Source of the DNA: Tolypothrix tenuis PCC 7101
GTDB taxonomy: Bacteria; Cyanobacteriota; Cyanobacteriia; Cyanobacteriales; Nostocaceae
Assembly: GCF_002368295.1 (NCBI RefSeq)
Contig: NZ_AP018248.1
Span: 3,035,666 to 3,099,665 of the forward strand
Direction: 5' to 3'
DNA length: 64,000 bases
Shown: positions 56,083-64,000 of the stretch, piece after piece
Position numbering within the stretch: the first letter of the stretch is position 1
How the letters are laid out: each line of letters starts with the position of its first letter
The notes under the pieces: generated by a model
The model's database searches: none
What the model was told of the DNA's origin: nothing
The model's input: only the letters and a program-made list of their open reading frames with translations
Translations under genes and position numbers: made by a program

Positions 56083-57021
56083 TTACTTCAAGTAAAACAA
56101 CAATCCGATACCGGCGATCGCAATTCCGACACCTGCGATCGCTCTCAAACTCACCTTTTCTCCTAGGGTGATCGCAATAGGGATCACAAACAATGGGCTA
56201 GTCTGCAACAGAGTTGAGGCAATACCTACAGATGTGAGTTTAATAGCTGTTTGCTGCAACCAAATTCCTAAATAAGTGCCACAAAAGGCGGCAAAGAAAC
56301 TAGCTAGAATAATTCGCCGAGATTGCCAGTAGGGATAAGGAAATGCCATCTGCCGGCGACGGGAAAACCATGCCCACACTAAAATCGTCAGCACTCCAGC
56401 ACTTAAGCGCAACACAGCAGCCCACAAGGGGGAAATACTGGCGTTGGCAAATGCGGCACGGGAAAAGATGGAACCTGCACTATTGGTAATGGTGGCTAAC
56501 AAACCAAAACCGATACCTTGCCACAGATGTGCTGAGTCAACTTCGCTATTACCAGGAACTCGTTCTGTTACCACCCAAGCGACTCCCAAAATCGTCAGCA
56601 AAATTCCGCACCAAGCGCTGACATTGAGTTGTTCATCGAGAAAAATTGTAGCAGCGATCGCTGTTATTGGTGGGGAAAGGGTTCCTAAAAGTAAAACACG
56701 CCGCGCCCCTAAGTAATTAATCGCTGCCAAAAAAGCTGTATCACCCCAGCCAATACCCACAGCACCGCTAAGAAAGAGTAAGCATATCGATAAGGCAGGA
56801 ATCTGCGGTAACCATTCCCCACCGATCGCAATTGTCAGCAGCAATAGTGCGATCGCAATTACTCCTTTAATCAAATTTAGCTGTATTGGCGGGATATGCT
56901 GCCCTACAAGCCCATACACCACCGAAGCCACAGCCCATAAACCAGCAGCAGCTAAAGCCGCCACTTCACCCTGCCCATTGATTAAGGATGAATTTAAAAA
57001 ATTATTAAAAATAATCTGCAC
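56083..57021 (-). CDS. EamA/DMT-superfamily transporter
   Basis: 312 residues with about ten hydrophobic segments in two EamA halves: AAAGLWAVASVVYGLVGQHIP, GWGDTAFLAAINYLGARRVLL in the first and SLRAIAGVGIAIAGIGLLFYL in the last. These carry small metabolites such as amino acids out of the cell; substrate unknown. The CIRCE-like site lies 56 bp upstream of its ATG. Confidence 0.88.
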   Translation of the reverse strand: MQIIFNNFLNSSLINGQGEVAALAAAGLWAVASVVYGLVGQHIPPIQLNLIKGVIAIALLLLTIAIGGEWLPQIPALSICLLFLSGAVGIGWGDTAFLAAINYLGARRVLLLGTLSPPITAIAATIFLDEQLNVSAWCGILLTILGVAWVVTERVPGNSEVDSAHLWQGIGFGLLATITNSAGSIFSRAAFANASISPLWAAVLRLSAGVLTILVWAWFSRRRQMAFPYPYWQSRRIILASFFAAFCGTYLGIWLQQTAIKLTSVGIASTLLQTSPLFVIPIAITLGEKVSLRAIAGVGIAIAGIGLLFYLK

Positions 57022-57076
57022 CCATGAAATAATGCTTGAAACTATCTAATATTACACTACTTATCTTATTAAGAAA

Positions 57077-57103
57077 TTAGCACTCAAAGGTCGTAAGTGC
57101 TAA
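57077..57103. promoter_or_regulatory. CIRCE-like element (HrcA operator)
   Basis: TTAGCACTC, nine bases, AAGTGCTAA. The HrcA consensus is TTAGCACTC-N9-GAGTGCTAA, so 17 of 18 arm bases fit and the spacer is exactly nine. It lies between divergent genes, 56 bp from the transporter start and 140 bp from the 57244 gene. Confidence 0.75.
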
Positions 57104-57243
57104 TTTGTGAATGAACCCTAATACTCGAGATATAAACGAAAATTCTACTTTTTATAGATACTATTTGTCTAAAATTATAGTTATAATTATTGCCAAGAAA
57201 ACTCAAACTTCCATATAATTGATTAACAATTTGGAGGACTGGA

Positions 57244-57591
57244 ATGGCATACACTTTTAACATTGTAGGAGTATCGCCAGTTTTACAGTTTTTTAATCAT
57301 CAACAAACCCTGCAAGAACCACAAAAACCAGGTGTTGAATACGTTGGTACGCATATTTGTACTTTAGATGCCTTCTTGGAATCTATAGAACCAGTGCCAC
57401 CTAAATGGAACTGGAATCTTGACCAAGTAGTAGATACTGTCATTAATTTTTGGGTAAATAATTCCGAGAGTATTGATTATTGGAAAAAGCGCTTAGGTGA
57501 TGCAGGTAAGGATAATTTATTAGTAGCAAGAGTTGCGGATTTTGCCGCTTTACAAGCTGAATTAGAATCCTTGCTGAAAAAGAATTGGTAA
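57244..57591 (+). CDS. Hypothetical protein (115 aa), possibly heat-regulated
   Basis: Strong ribosome-binding site (TTGGAGGACTGGA before the ATG). Soluble protein with MAYTFNIVGVSPVLQFFNHQ, a THICTLDAFLESIEPVPPKWNW block and a helical C-terminus (ADFAALQAELESLLKKNW). I do not recognise a named family. The CIRCE-like site upstream suggests HrcA control (inference). Confidence 0.7.
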   Translation: MAYTFNIVGVSPVLQFFNHQQTLQEPQKPGVEYVGTHICTLDAFLESIEPVPPKWNWNLDQVVDTVINFWVNNSESIDYWKKRLGDAGKDNLLVARVADFAALQAELESLLKKNW

Positions 57592-57659
57592 ATAATGGAA
57601 AACCCATAAATATTGAGGCTGACGAAATTTTCGATAGCAAATTAGAGTTGTTCAGAGAT

Positions 57660-58026
57660 CAATACAGTTCAGTTAAAAAAATACAGGACTTACGCAACTG
57701 GCACAGTGATCCTCTGGCACAAGAGTCAAGAGTCAAGAGTCAAGGGTCAAAAATTTAGGTTTTTTGGACTCTTGACATTTGAACGCCAGTTCACTCAACG
57801 GAGGGAACCTCCGCACGTGACTGGCTCCCCTGGATAAAACTCAACGAAAAAAATATGACACTTGCGTAAGTCCTAAAATAAATTGACAACAAAACAATAA
57901 TTTTGGAGGGGGTTTGGGGGACGCAACCGTCACCCAATCGGGGGTTTGGGGGAGAATCCCCCAATTGAGCTAGCTATTTCCACAACTGACAAATCAATCA
58001 CTAATGCTCTTATCTGAACCGTATTG
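57660..58026. mobile_element. 170-bp MITE (copy A), interrupted by another MITE
   Basis: Ends CAATACAGTTCAG and CTGAACCGTATTG. Without the nested 191-bp element and its 6-bp duplication (367 minus 197) it is exactly 170 bp, the length of copy B at 58096-58265, to which it is nearly identical. Confidence 0.9.
57684..57874. mobile_element. Nested 191-bp MITE with 6-bp target duplication
   Basis: Ends CAGGACTTACGCAA and TTGCGTAAGTCCT; flanked by AAAATA on both sides (57678-57683, 57875-57880). The empty site is seen in copy B (AAAAAATAAATTGAC). Inside are an AGAGTCA tandem and a GGAGGGAACCTCC palindrome. Confidence 0.9.
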
Positions 58027-58095
58027 GTTTAGAGCTGATTCGTCAAGAAAAGCGGAAGATGTCATTCAATTTTGGATTAACCTCTCCTGATAAAG

Positions 58096-58265
58096 CAATA
58101 CAGTTCAGTTAAAAAAATAAATTGACAACAAAACAATAATTTTGGAGGGGGTTTGGGGGACGCAACCGTCACCCAATCGGGGGTTTGGGGGAGAATCCCC
58201 CAATTGAGCTAGCTATTTCCACAACTGACAAATCAATCACTAATGCTCTTATCTGAAGCGTATTG
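58096..58265. mobile_element. 170-bp MITE (copy B), intact
   Basis: Ends CAATACAGTTCAG and CTGAAGCGTATTG. The core carries the G-rich segment also found at 6868-6932. The flanks CTCCTGATAAAG and CTTATCAAGAAGAGG are themselves inverted, extending the palindrome. The surrounding gap (57592-58540) holds no credible gene. Confidence 0.88.
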
Positions 58266-58540
58266 CCTTATCAAGAAGAGGCTTAAATAAGCTAATGCAC
58301 GTCTAAATTGCATAACTACTAATAAGGGCTGTTAACGGTCAACTGTCAACAGCCCTCACTATGGATTGTGCAATTGAAAAATTTTTGTTTTTCTTCTGGG
58401 TTAACCCAGAGGCTTGAGACCAAATATTTTAGATTTCAAATTTTCATTTAATCCAAAATCTAAAATCGCTTCGGTCATTCGCTTTAGCATCAGAAGAATC
58501 ATTAACTCTCTGTACAATTCATCATCTCACTGTAGGTAGC

Positions 58541-59728
58541 TTACGAAACTGATGTTAAAGAATTACCCCGTAGTCGCAACCCTACTAACAATCCTGCAAT
58601 CACGAAAGCTGTCATATAGGCTAGACTGATGAACCGCACTGATAAAGGTGGTGCAACTCCTTCTACCTCTATATCTCTTTGCACTTTAAACGGCGTAAAT
58701 TGGCGCGAAGCGTTGGGTTTGGGCGCAATTTCCACCTCTAATTTGTGAGGTGCGCCATCAAAAAATCCTTGTTCCCAAGCAAATTTGCCTGTAGTATCGG
58801 GGATAGCTTGGTAAGCAAAATTAACCCAACCATCTTCCAGCATGGTTGTTTTAATATTGAGGATTACATCTTGAACAGGCTGATTGGTTTTTTCGTCAAT
58901 GACTTTTACCTGTAAAGCCGCAGGTTTTCCTACTGTGGCGCTAGTATCGCCTAATAATTGTGCCTGTAAACTCTGTTGGCGGGCAATCCCATCGCTATCA
59001 GTTTCAACTGCACTTTTGGATGCATGATGATCGTGATGATGTGCGTGTGTTGAACTCTCTGACTGGGCAACTTCTGCACTAATGTTAACGAATAATAGAG
59101 ATGCGATCGCAACTACAATTGCACCACTCAATAATAATCGCACGCGCTCAGGCGCAATTTCAGTAGGTGCGATCGCTTGGGAACCACCAATTACCCAACC
59201 GCCAGCTAACCCAACTATCAACAACACTACAGCCAGAATCGCAAAATTGCGGTATTTTACCCAATTCTCTTTTACAGTTAACGTCAGAGTTTGTGCAATT
59301 GGCTTAAAGGCGTTGGCTACCACAGGGGTAACATTTACCTTAAATTGGTAATTTCCACGAATTGGTAGTATTTGTTGTAATTCCAACTGCCCTTGAGGAG
59401 CTATTGTTTCTATATCAAGCAGCTTGGTTCCCTCAACTATCGGGAAATCTGTTGTGAACCAAGGGTTATGGGGTGGCGTAAAAATTTCCAGATGTAATTT
59501 AGCATTTTCTAAAGCTTTACCTTCAGCATCTACTGCTTGCAATGCTAATTTGACTGGAGATTGGGGTGTACTGGCTTCCGCTTCAAAAGGTATAATTTGG
59601 CTTTCTGGCGTTGGGCTAATCAGTCTCACACTGGGTTGGGGTGACTGCGAAAAGCCCACAAAACTATAAAAAACTACACTCATCATACAAATAATACTGA
59701 TGAGTGTATAAAGCTTAAATTTTGGCAT
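58541..59728 (-). CDS. His-rich membrane protein next to CbtB (395 aa)
   Basis: Layout: signal or anchor (about 5-27); an Ig-like extracytoplasmic region (about 30-150, SVRLISPTPES, NYQFKVNVTP); two spans (about 160-182 and 198-217); a His-rich loop THAHHHDHHA (about 228-237); a second beta-rich domain (ATVGKPAALQVKVIDEKTNQ); and a C-terminal span (about 365-385). The His loop suggests metal binding. It is 61 bp downstream of the cbtB-like gene in the same direction, so they likely form an operon for cobalt or a similar metal (inference). No family name recognised. Confidence 0.7.
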   Translation of the reverse strand: MPKFKLYTLISIICMMSVVFYSFVGFSQSPQPSVRLISPTPESQIIPFEAEASTPQSPVKLALQAVDAEGKALENAKLHLEIFTPPHNPWFTTDFPIVEGTKLLDIETIAPQGQLELQQILPIRGNYQFKVNVTPVVANAFKPIAQTLTLTVKENWVKYRNFAILAVVLLIVGLAGGWVIGGSQAIAPTEIAPERVRLLLSGAIVVAIASLLFVNISAEVAQSESSTHAHHHDHHASKSAVETDSDGIARQQSLQAQLLGDTSATVGKPAALQVKVIDEKTNQPVQDVILNIKTTMLEDGWVNFAYQAIPDTTGKFAWEQGFFDGAPHKLEVEIAPKPNASRQFTPFKVQRDIEVEGVAPPLSVRFISLAYMTAFVIAGLLVGLRLRGNSLTSVS

Positions 59729-59789
59729 TCTCAGTGCGAATAATCAATTATGAATTAACTTGAAGATTCCCAAACAGTTGCTAAGTGTT

Positions 59790-59984
59790 TTAGTGACAAG
59801 GAACCAGCAAAGTATGGTGACGGGGACTGTGTACGCGATCGTGAATTGCTGGGTAGGTTGTAAAATAAACAGTCCACAGTGTCAACGCGCACAAGGAAAC
59901 ATAAAGTGTTGCTTGTACAGGCTTGGATAAAGTCAAGCTAGCAGTCTTTTGCAACACTGAAGAATGAGTCTGAGTAGTCATCAT
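59790..59984 (-). CDS. cbtB: CbtB-type cobalt transport subunit
   Basis: A small one-span protein. From the ATG at 59984 (MMTTQTHSS; GAGG just upstream) it is 64 residues: short polar start, one hydrophobic helix (ATLYVSLCALTLWTVYF) and the characteristic tail HDRVHSPRHHTLLVPCH, His-rich and ending PCH as in CbtB proteins. CbtAB is a B12-linked cobalt transporter; the large partner CbtA is not in the window, and the next gene is the His-rich membrane protein instead. No cobalamin riboswitch was recognised upstream. Confidence 0.8.
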   Translation of the reverse strand: MMTTQTHSSVLQKTASLTLSKPVQATLYVSLCALTLWTVYFTTYPAIHDRVHSPRHHTLLVPCH

Positions 59985-60706
59985 ATACCTCGCATAAATC
60001 AAAAACAAATGCATCGGCCACTATTTTGGCTAGGGCTTGCTTTAGCAACTGCTTTATTGGTGGACTTCAAAATTCATACCCAAGTTTTGCCATTACCTTT
60101 AGTGGTTGTGATCCACTAAAACCGATGTTTGCGTAATTTACACAATATCCTAGTTTCTCCTTGCCTGTCACTTTGTATATTTGTGTGAAAGCATCGAGTT
60201 GAAAAGCAAGAATGCTTATTTTTATTTATTGGCAATACATTTTAGGACTAACGCCCTTCTCATATTTTTTTCACAAAGTCATCAATTCTCAACAAAATCA
60301 GTGCTGAGTAGAGTCCTATCTTTTACCAATTACCAATTCTCAATACTTGTCGGTTAGGGGAAAAAGGGGAATGGTTCAAGGGAAAGAAAAAACCTTTAAC
60401 CTTTAACCTTTTCCCCAAAACCAAAGTTCAAAACGCTATCCCTTGTAGTATTGTCCCCATTCCCCAAATACGAGAATCTACGCATTGTATTTTTGCCGTT
60501 TTTGTGGCATTCTCCTTTACATATCTATTTAATACAGTAACTTGATAGAATTAGTGTAGTTTATTTGCAGCCTAGAAGAGGAGAATCTCAATGAGACTCA
60601 TATCCAGTCTGGAAAATTTAGGGAAAGTACAGATTTTTGGCTACAAGTGTTTCCTCTGCGTTGCATTCTGCTTCAACAACCCAATGGCTATGGGAGGATT
60701 GAGCTA
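59985..60706. other. Divergent intergenic region
   Basis: Contains promoters for the metal genes (left) and the NIL genes (right). At 60340-60415 is the purine/pyrimidine fold beginning TACTTGTCGGTTAGGGG, the inverted relative of 36465-36545. No gene recognised. GGGAGG at 60691-60696 is the ribosome-binding site that fixes the next start. Confidence 0.55.
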
Positions 60707-61372
60707 ATGTCTGCAAATAAAATCAGAAAATCTGCACCAATTCACAGTAGAATTTCCGTACCTGCACAGTATCAAAGACAGCCTGTTATCTCTCGACTAG
60801 TATCTCGCTATGGTATAACAGTAAACATCGTAGCTGCATCATTAGTATCCGGGAGTGAAAGCGATGGCTGGTTTGATTTAGAATTTTTGGGAAATCCTGA
60901 GCAAATCACTAATAGCCTGTCTTACCTGCAAGAATTGGGTGTGGGTTTAGTAGAGTTAGCAATTGCAAATCATATTCAATTTTACCAACATTCTCAGCCG
61001 TTCCCAAAAGCTATTAACAAGCTAACGCGCAAAGAATTAGAAACATTTAAAAATCAGTGGGCAACAGAATGCCAAAAATGGCTTTCTCATGGACAAACTA
61101 ATAGACTACACATACAATTGTGTATTTTAAAAAGCTATTACAAAAAACCGATAATTTCTCAATTAGTATCTCGGTTTGGATTAACAGTTAATATCACCAG
61201 TGCTTTTCTCAATCCCTCTGTAGAAGATGACGGATGGTTTGATTTGGATTTGTGGGGTGAAACAAAACAGATCCATTCTAGCCTGCGTTACTTAAAAAAA
61301 CTGGGACTACCAATTTGGCCTAATTGGTCTGGTACAGTGCAACACGGAAATTTAGAACAAATAGTTTTTTAA
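60707..61372 (+). CDS. Protein with two tandem NIL domains (221 aa)
   Basis: Start at MSANKIRKS, supported by GGGAGG 10 bases upstream. Two copies of the ferredoxin-like NIL domain: about 15-85 (PVISRLVSRYGITVNIVAAS, DGWFDLEFLGNPEQI) and about 140-212 (PIISQLVSRFGLTVNITSAF, DGWFDLDLWGETKQI), joined by a helical linker. NIL domains occur as the methionine-sensing tail of MetN ABC ATPases; free-standing copies in cyanobacteria may be amino-acid sensors (inference). 19 bp before the second NIL gene. Confidence 0.82.
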   Translation: MSANKIRKSAPIHSRISVPAQYQRQPVISRLVSRYGITVNIVAASLVSGSESDGWFDLEFLGNPEQITNSLSYLQELGVGLVELAIANHIQFYQHSQPFPKAINKLTRKELETFKNQWATECQKWLSHGQTNRLHIQLCILKSYYKKPIISQLVSRFGLTVNITSAFLNPSVEDDGWFDLDLWGETKQIHSSLRYLKKLGLPIWPNWSGTVQHGNLEQIVF

Positions 61373-61391
61373 TTTACTAATTTAGTATCCC

Positions 61392-61730
61392 ATGACTACA
61401 TTCCATCAAATTCAAGTTAAAACAGCACCCAAATTTCCTTCGGTTCCATCTTTCTCTAAAAAAAGCCAGATTACCAAAGTTCGTGTGTGCATATATATTC
61501 CTAATTCCTATCTTAAAAAACCAGTAATTTCTCGGTTAATTTCTCATCATGGTTTAGTCGTGAATATCATTAGCGCCTTTCTGGGAAGCACAACAGGAGG
61601 CGAAGGACGCTTTGATTTAGAAATTCGCGGAACCTTGTCACAAATTTCTAGCGGTTTAAATTACCTCGAATCTCTAAATCTAAAAATTGTCGGTAAGCCT
61701 AATGTAGATGGGGATAGTTGGAGTTATTGA
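61392..61730 (+). CDS. Single NIL-domain protein (112 aa)
   Basis: One NIL module at about 28-100 (KVRVCIYIPNSYLKKPVISR, HHGLVVNIISAF, GRFDLEIRGTLSQISSGLNY) after a basic, Ser/Pro-rich leader. It is co-directional and 19 bp after the two-domain gene, clearly a paralogue and probably one operon. The ligand is likely a small amino acid such as methionine by analogy with MetN; unproven. Confidence 0.82.
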   Translation: MTTFHQIQVKTAPKFPSVPSFSKKSQITKVRVCIYIPNSYLKKPVISRLISHHGLVVNIISAFLGSTTGGEGRFDLEIRGTLSQISSGLNYLESLNLKIVGKPNVDGDSWSY

Positions 61731-61818
61731 GGTTAGGGATTGGGGATTGGGGACTAGAGGACAAAGAGAAATATTCCCATTAGCAATTACCAATTACCAA
61801 TTACCCATTACCAAACAC

Positions 61819-62409
61819 CTATATTTCATAATACCAAATATCTTCTTGCTTTAATACGATACGATGCAAAGACAGACGATTAATTAATCCTTCTTGCTCA
61901 AATTGTCCTAAAACGCGGGTGATGGTGACACGAGTTGAACCTAATATTTCTGCGAGGTCTTCGTGAGTAAGACGCATATCAATTAAACGTCCCTTTTCAA
62001 CTTCAGATCCAAACCTTCTAGATAACCATGCTAATAATTTAATCAGCATCGTATCTACTTTTTTATAGCTACGAATCACCATCAACTCTTCCGCTTGTTG
62101 AATGTGAGCTAATAAAATATCTGTAGGCTGATGCCATTCTTCTAACAGCAAAATTTTTGCTTCTACTTTAGTGAGACACTCCATTTGATAGGGGTCTAAC
62201 TTAGATAAACTCTTGCCAACTATATCCCCTGGCCCCCACAATCCTAAAGCAACTGTAGTACCATCTTCTAAATATGTAAAAGTGCGTACAAAGCCTGTTT
62301 CAATTTTCCACAAAACCCCTGGATGTTCTGGTAAAAATGACCTGCGAGTAAAAATTTGCTTAGTATTTTTACTTGGTTGAGTAGTAACAATTTGTGAGAG
62401 AGCCATCAT
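61819..62409 (-). CDS. Crp/Fnr-family transcriptional regulator
   Basis: 196 residues. The effector barrel (GVLWKIETGFVRTFTYLEDGTTVALGLWGPGDIVG) lacks a clear cAMP pocket. The C-terminal winged helix is LTHEDLAEILGSTRVTITRVLGQFEQEG, a good HTH_CRP. It resembles cyanobacterial Crp proteins of the CysR/NtcA-like branch, but NtcA itself is excluded by sequence. It converges with the NIL genes; a role in sulfur control is inference. Confidence 0.85.
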   Translation of the reverse strand: MMALSQIVTTQPSKNTKQIFTRRSFLPEHPGVLWKIETGFVRTFTYLEDGTTVALGLWGPGDIVGKSLSKLDPYQMECLTKVEAKILLLEEWHQPTDILLAHIQQAEELMVIRSYKKVDTMLIKLLAWLSRRFGSEVEKGRLIDMRLTHEDLAEILGSTRVTITRVLGQFEQEGLINRLSLHRIVLKQEDIWYYEI

Positions 62410-62951
62410 ACAATATATTACTGTTATTCGATAGATTAACTGTAGTATACATATATCAGGTTATTCGCGACTAGAGGTATTACACTCATCCAGGTTTTTT
62501 GCTGCAATTGAAGAATTAGGGATTTCCAAGAAATAAATTATTCCATCTTGTGGGGCGGGCATCTTGCCCGCCACATAAACTGGGCGGACAAGATGTCCAC
62601 CCCACAATAAATACTGGGATATCTTTATTATTTATAAGTCCCTTAAACCCAGCATTCACGTTGTGTTGTTGGGTTGCGCTGCGCTTAACCCAATCTACTT
62701 TTTGAGTTGGAAAATACGCTTACCTTCACAGGAAATAGGCGGGAAACTCAGATCCGGGGGTGTGTAGGGTACGCGCCCACCGATTTTGGGCTAGTCGCGG
62801 GACAAATTAACTCTTTACTATGCCCCATGCCCTATCCCCTATGCCCTTTTGATGGTATAAGATTATGTCGGCTGAATAAGTGGCACAGTTAGCGCATAAT
62901 TATACTTTCATCTATCGAATATTTAAGTATATACTGATACGGCTGCAACTT
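62410..62951. other. Intergenic region with palindromes
   Basis: GGGCGGGCATCTTGCCCGCC and GGGCGGACAAGATGTCCACCCC (62553-62606) are palindromic repeats; TGGGTTGCGCTGCGCTTAACCCA (62669-62691) is another. ATCGAATA-like blocks near 62430 and 62914 may mark promoters. A short open frame at 62707-62892 has no convincing features. Confidence 0.55.
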
Positions 62952-64000
62952 ATGTTACCCGATCGCCCGATTAAATTTGAAGTCAGGCTGCCATCTTCCC
63001 ATCCTCAGCTACTAGAAGGGCTAGATCTATGGTTGCGCTTGGGGTTGATATCTCATGCCAAAGTGAGGCAGATTTGCGAAGAGAATTTGGTTTGTCCGGT
63101 GGTGTTGCAACCGCAAGCGGCTGTAACAATTTCCGATCCGGTGCAACAGTTACCTGTAGATATGTTACAGACTACATCTGTAAAATCTAGCAGCAGGACA
63201 CAACCAGAAGCGAAGTCAGCTAAACCTAACTTTGTAACCACAATGTTACAGTCCTTAGGGGAAGAATTGAGTGTACGCTGGCTGCTGTTTTTAGGGGTGT
63301 TTTTGGTGGTGGTATCCTCTGGGGTACTCGCAGCTAGCCAGTGGGAGAAGTTTCCCGCCTCTGGACAGTATGGGGTTTTATTCGCTTATACCTTAAGCTT
63401 TTGGGGTTTCAGCTTTTGGGCGGCGAAGCAAAATAACCTGAGATTGACTGCACAAACATTGCTGCTAGTGACGCTGTTATTAGTGCCGGTGAATTTTTGG
63501 GCAATGGACAGCTTTAAATTGTGGCACAATCCTTTGGACTGGATTACAGTTGCGATCGCAGCCCCAACATTAACAGTTATTACGGTTTTACTCTGCAATA
63601 ATCGCCTATTTTTTACTAATTTACGTACCGATAAATTATTACTGCTCAATATTCTCGGGTTATCGTTCCTTCATTGGGGCTGGAAAATCCCCGGCTTTCC
63701 TTTAATTGCTGTGTATGCGGCGATGGTAGGAACAACTATAATTACTGTTTATTACAATCTTCACCGACAGCCTCAACCCTCAGAAACACCGCCAGATGAA
63801 AGCAGTAGCCGCATCAGCTTCGGTATTAACTTACCTGCGGCTGTCATTGTTTATGCCCTATTAATGCTATTAATGCGGGCAATTTTTATTGTCCAGGTAG
63901 ATGTCACCAAACTCGGTTTAGCCATAGGTATTTGCGGCTGGTTGATGACTTGGCTAGCCATGAGAGAGGCAGGGGGCAGGGGGCAGGGGGCAGAGGCAGG
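62952..64000 (+). CDS. Large membrane protein, N-terminal part (cut by window edge)
   Basis: At least 349 codons from ATG 62952-62954. The first about 95 residues are cytosolic (RPIKFEVRLPSSHPQLLEGL, LRLGLISHAKVRQICEENL) and are followed by at least seven hydrophobic spans (WLLFLGVFLVVVSSGVLAAS, YTLSFWGFSFWAA, TLLLVTLLLVPVNFWAM, etc.). The pattern resembles DUF2157-type cyanobacterial membrane proteins; the function is unknown. The last bases in the window form a GGGGGCA tandem in frame. Confidence 0.75.
   Translation, partial: MLPDRPIKFEVRLPSSHPQLLEGLDLWLRLGLISHAKVRQICEENLVCPVVLQPQAAVTISDPVQQLPVDMLQTTSVKSSSRTQPEAKSAKPNFVTTMLQSLGEELSVRWLLFLGVFLVVVSSGVLAASQWEKFPASGQYGVLFAYTLSFWGFSFWAAKQNNLRLTAQTLLLVTLLLVPVNFWAMDSFKLWHNPLDWITVAIAAPTLTVITVLLCNNRLFFTNLRTDKLLLLNILGLSFLHWGWKIPGFPLIAVYAAMVGTTIITVYYNLHRQPQPSETPPDESSSRISFGINLPAAVIVYALLMLLMRAIFIVQVDVTKLGLAIGICGWLMTWLAMREAGGRGQGAEA

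Noticed and set aside
60015..60640. Cobalamin riboswitch upstream of cbtB
   Set aside because: I looked for the conserved B12-box core on the minus strand and did not find it.
62707..62892. 61-codon frame before the right-edge membrane protein
   Set aside because: No ribosome-binding site; the translation is mostly simple-repeat DNA (CCCATGCCCTATCCC).

Overview
The window comes from a filamentous, probably heterocyst-forming (Nostocales-type) cyanobacterium. HIP1 sites (GCGATCGC) are frequent. There is a cyanobacterial sucrose synthase, a Rubisco activase with a C-terminal small-subunit-like domain, a GUN4-tailed Ser/Thr kinase, an NrtABCD nitrate transporter with the fused NrtC, NIL-domain proteins and a caspase-nSTAND-WD40 giant. 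Intergenic DNA is crowded with A/T-rich and G/C-rich simple repeats, palindromes and small non-autonomous mobile elements.

Layout. 0-13 kb: sucrose synthase (cut by the left edge), MFS exporter, zinc/cadmium-type P1B ATPase, secreted hypothetical protein, cobA-sirB siroheme genes, GUN4 kinase, DUF4359 protein, tRNA-His, phosphodiester glycosidase and small unknowns. 14-20 kb: nrtA-nrtB-nrtC-nrtD ending in a strong terminator, with a 14-unit 21-bp minisatellite between nrtC and nrtD; nirA and narB are not in the window. 20-26.5 kb: mobile-element zone with an IS4/Tn5-type IS, MITEs, a second 21-bp minisatellite, a small CRISPR array without cas genes, a DGQRPI-repeat protein, and an ISAs1-type IS nested in a MITE. 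26.5-31.6 kb: a 1711-residue caspase / nSTAND NTPase / transmembrane / 14-WD40 protein. 32-38 kb: an SDR, wreckage of secreted metalloprotease-like surface genes interleaved with two pentapeptide-repeat genes, and YjbQ. 38-46 kb: Rpn/DUF4351 protein, MurG-like glycosyltransferase, Crp regulator with an MFS-SDR fusion, GH13 amylase, rca. 46-53 kb: TPR protein and a TPR-CHAT gene split by a group II intron lying antisense to it. 53-64 kb: SnoaL-like protein, alpha-oxoamine synthase, DMT transporter, a CIRCE-like operator, nested MITEs, CbtB plus a His-rich membrane protein, NIL-domain proteins, a Crp-type regulator and a membrane protein cut by the right edge.

How the genes connect. Nitrate uptake (nrtABCD) and siroheme synthesis (cobA-sirB, the cofactor route for nitrite and sulfite reductases) are linked by function. 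NIL proteins and the adjacent Crp regulator may serve sulfur or methionine nutrition (inference). The Zn ATPase, CbtB and the His-rich membrane protein concern transition metals. The caspase-WD40 and TPR-CHAT genes belong to cell-death or conflict-type protease repertoires, although the CHAT gene appears broken here.

The clearest structural results can be read from the sequence itself. A 170-bp MITE occurs twice, one copy holding a nested 191-bp MITE with a 6-bp target duplication. A group II intron has matching IBS/EBS pairs but is antisense to its host gene. Several mobile elements sit at the apex of one dispersed palindrome family. A near-perfect CIRCE lies beside non-chaperone genes.
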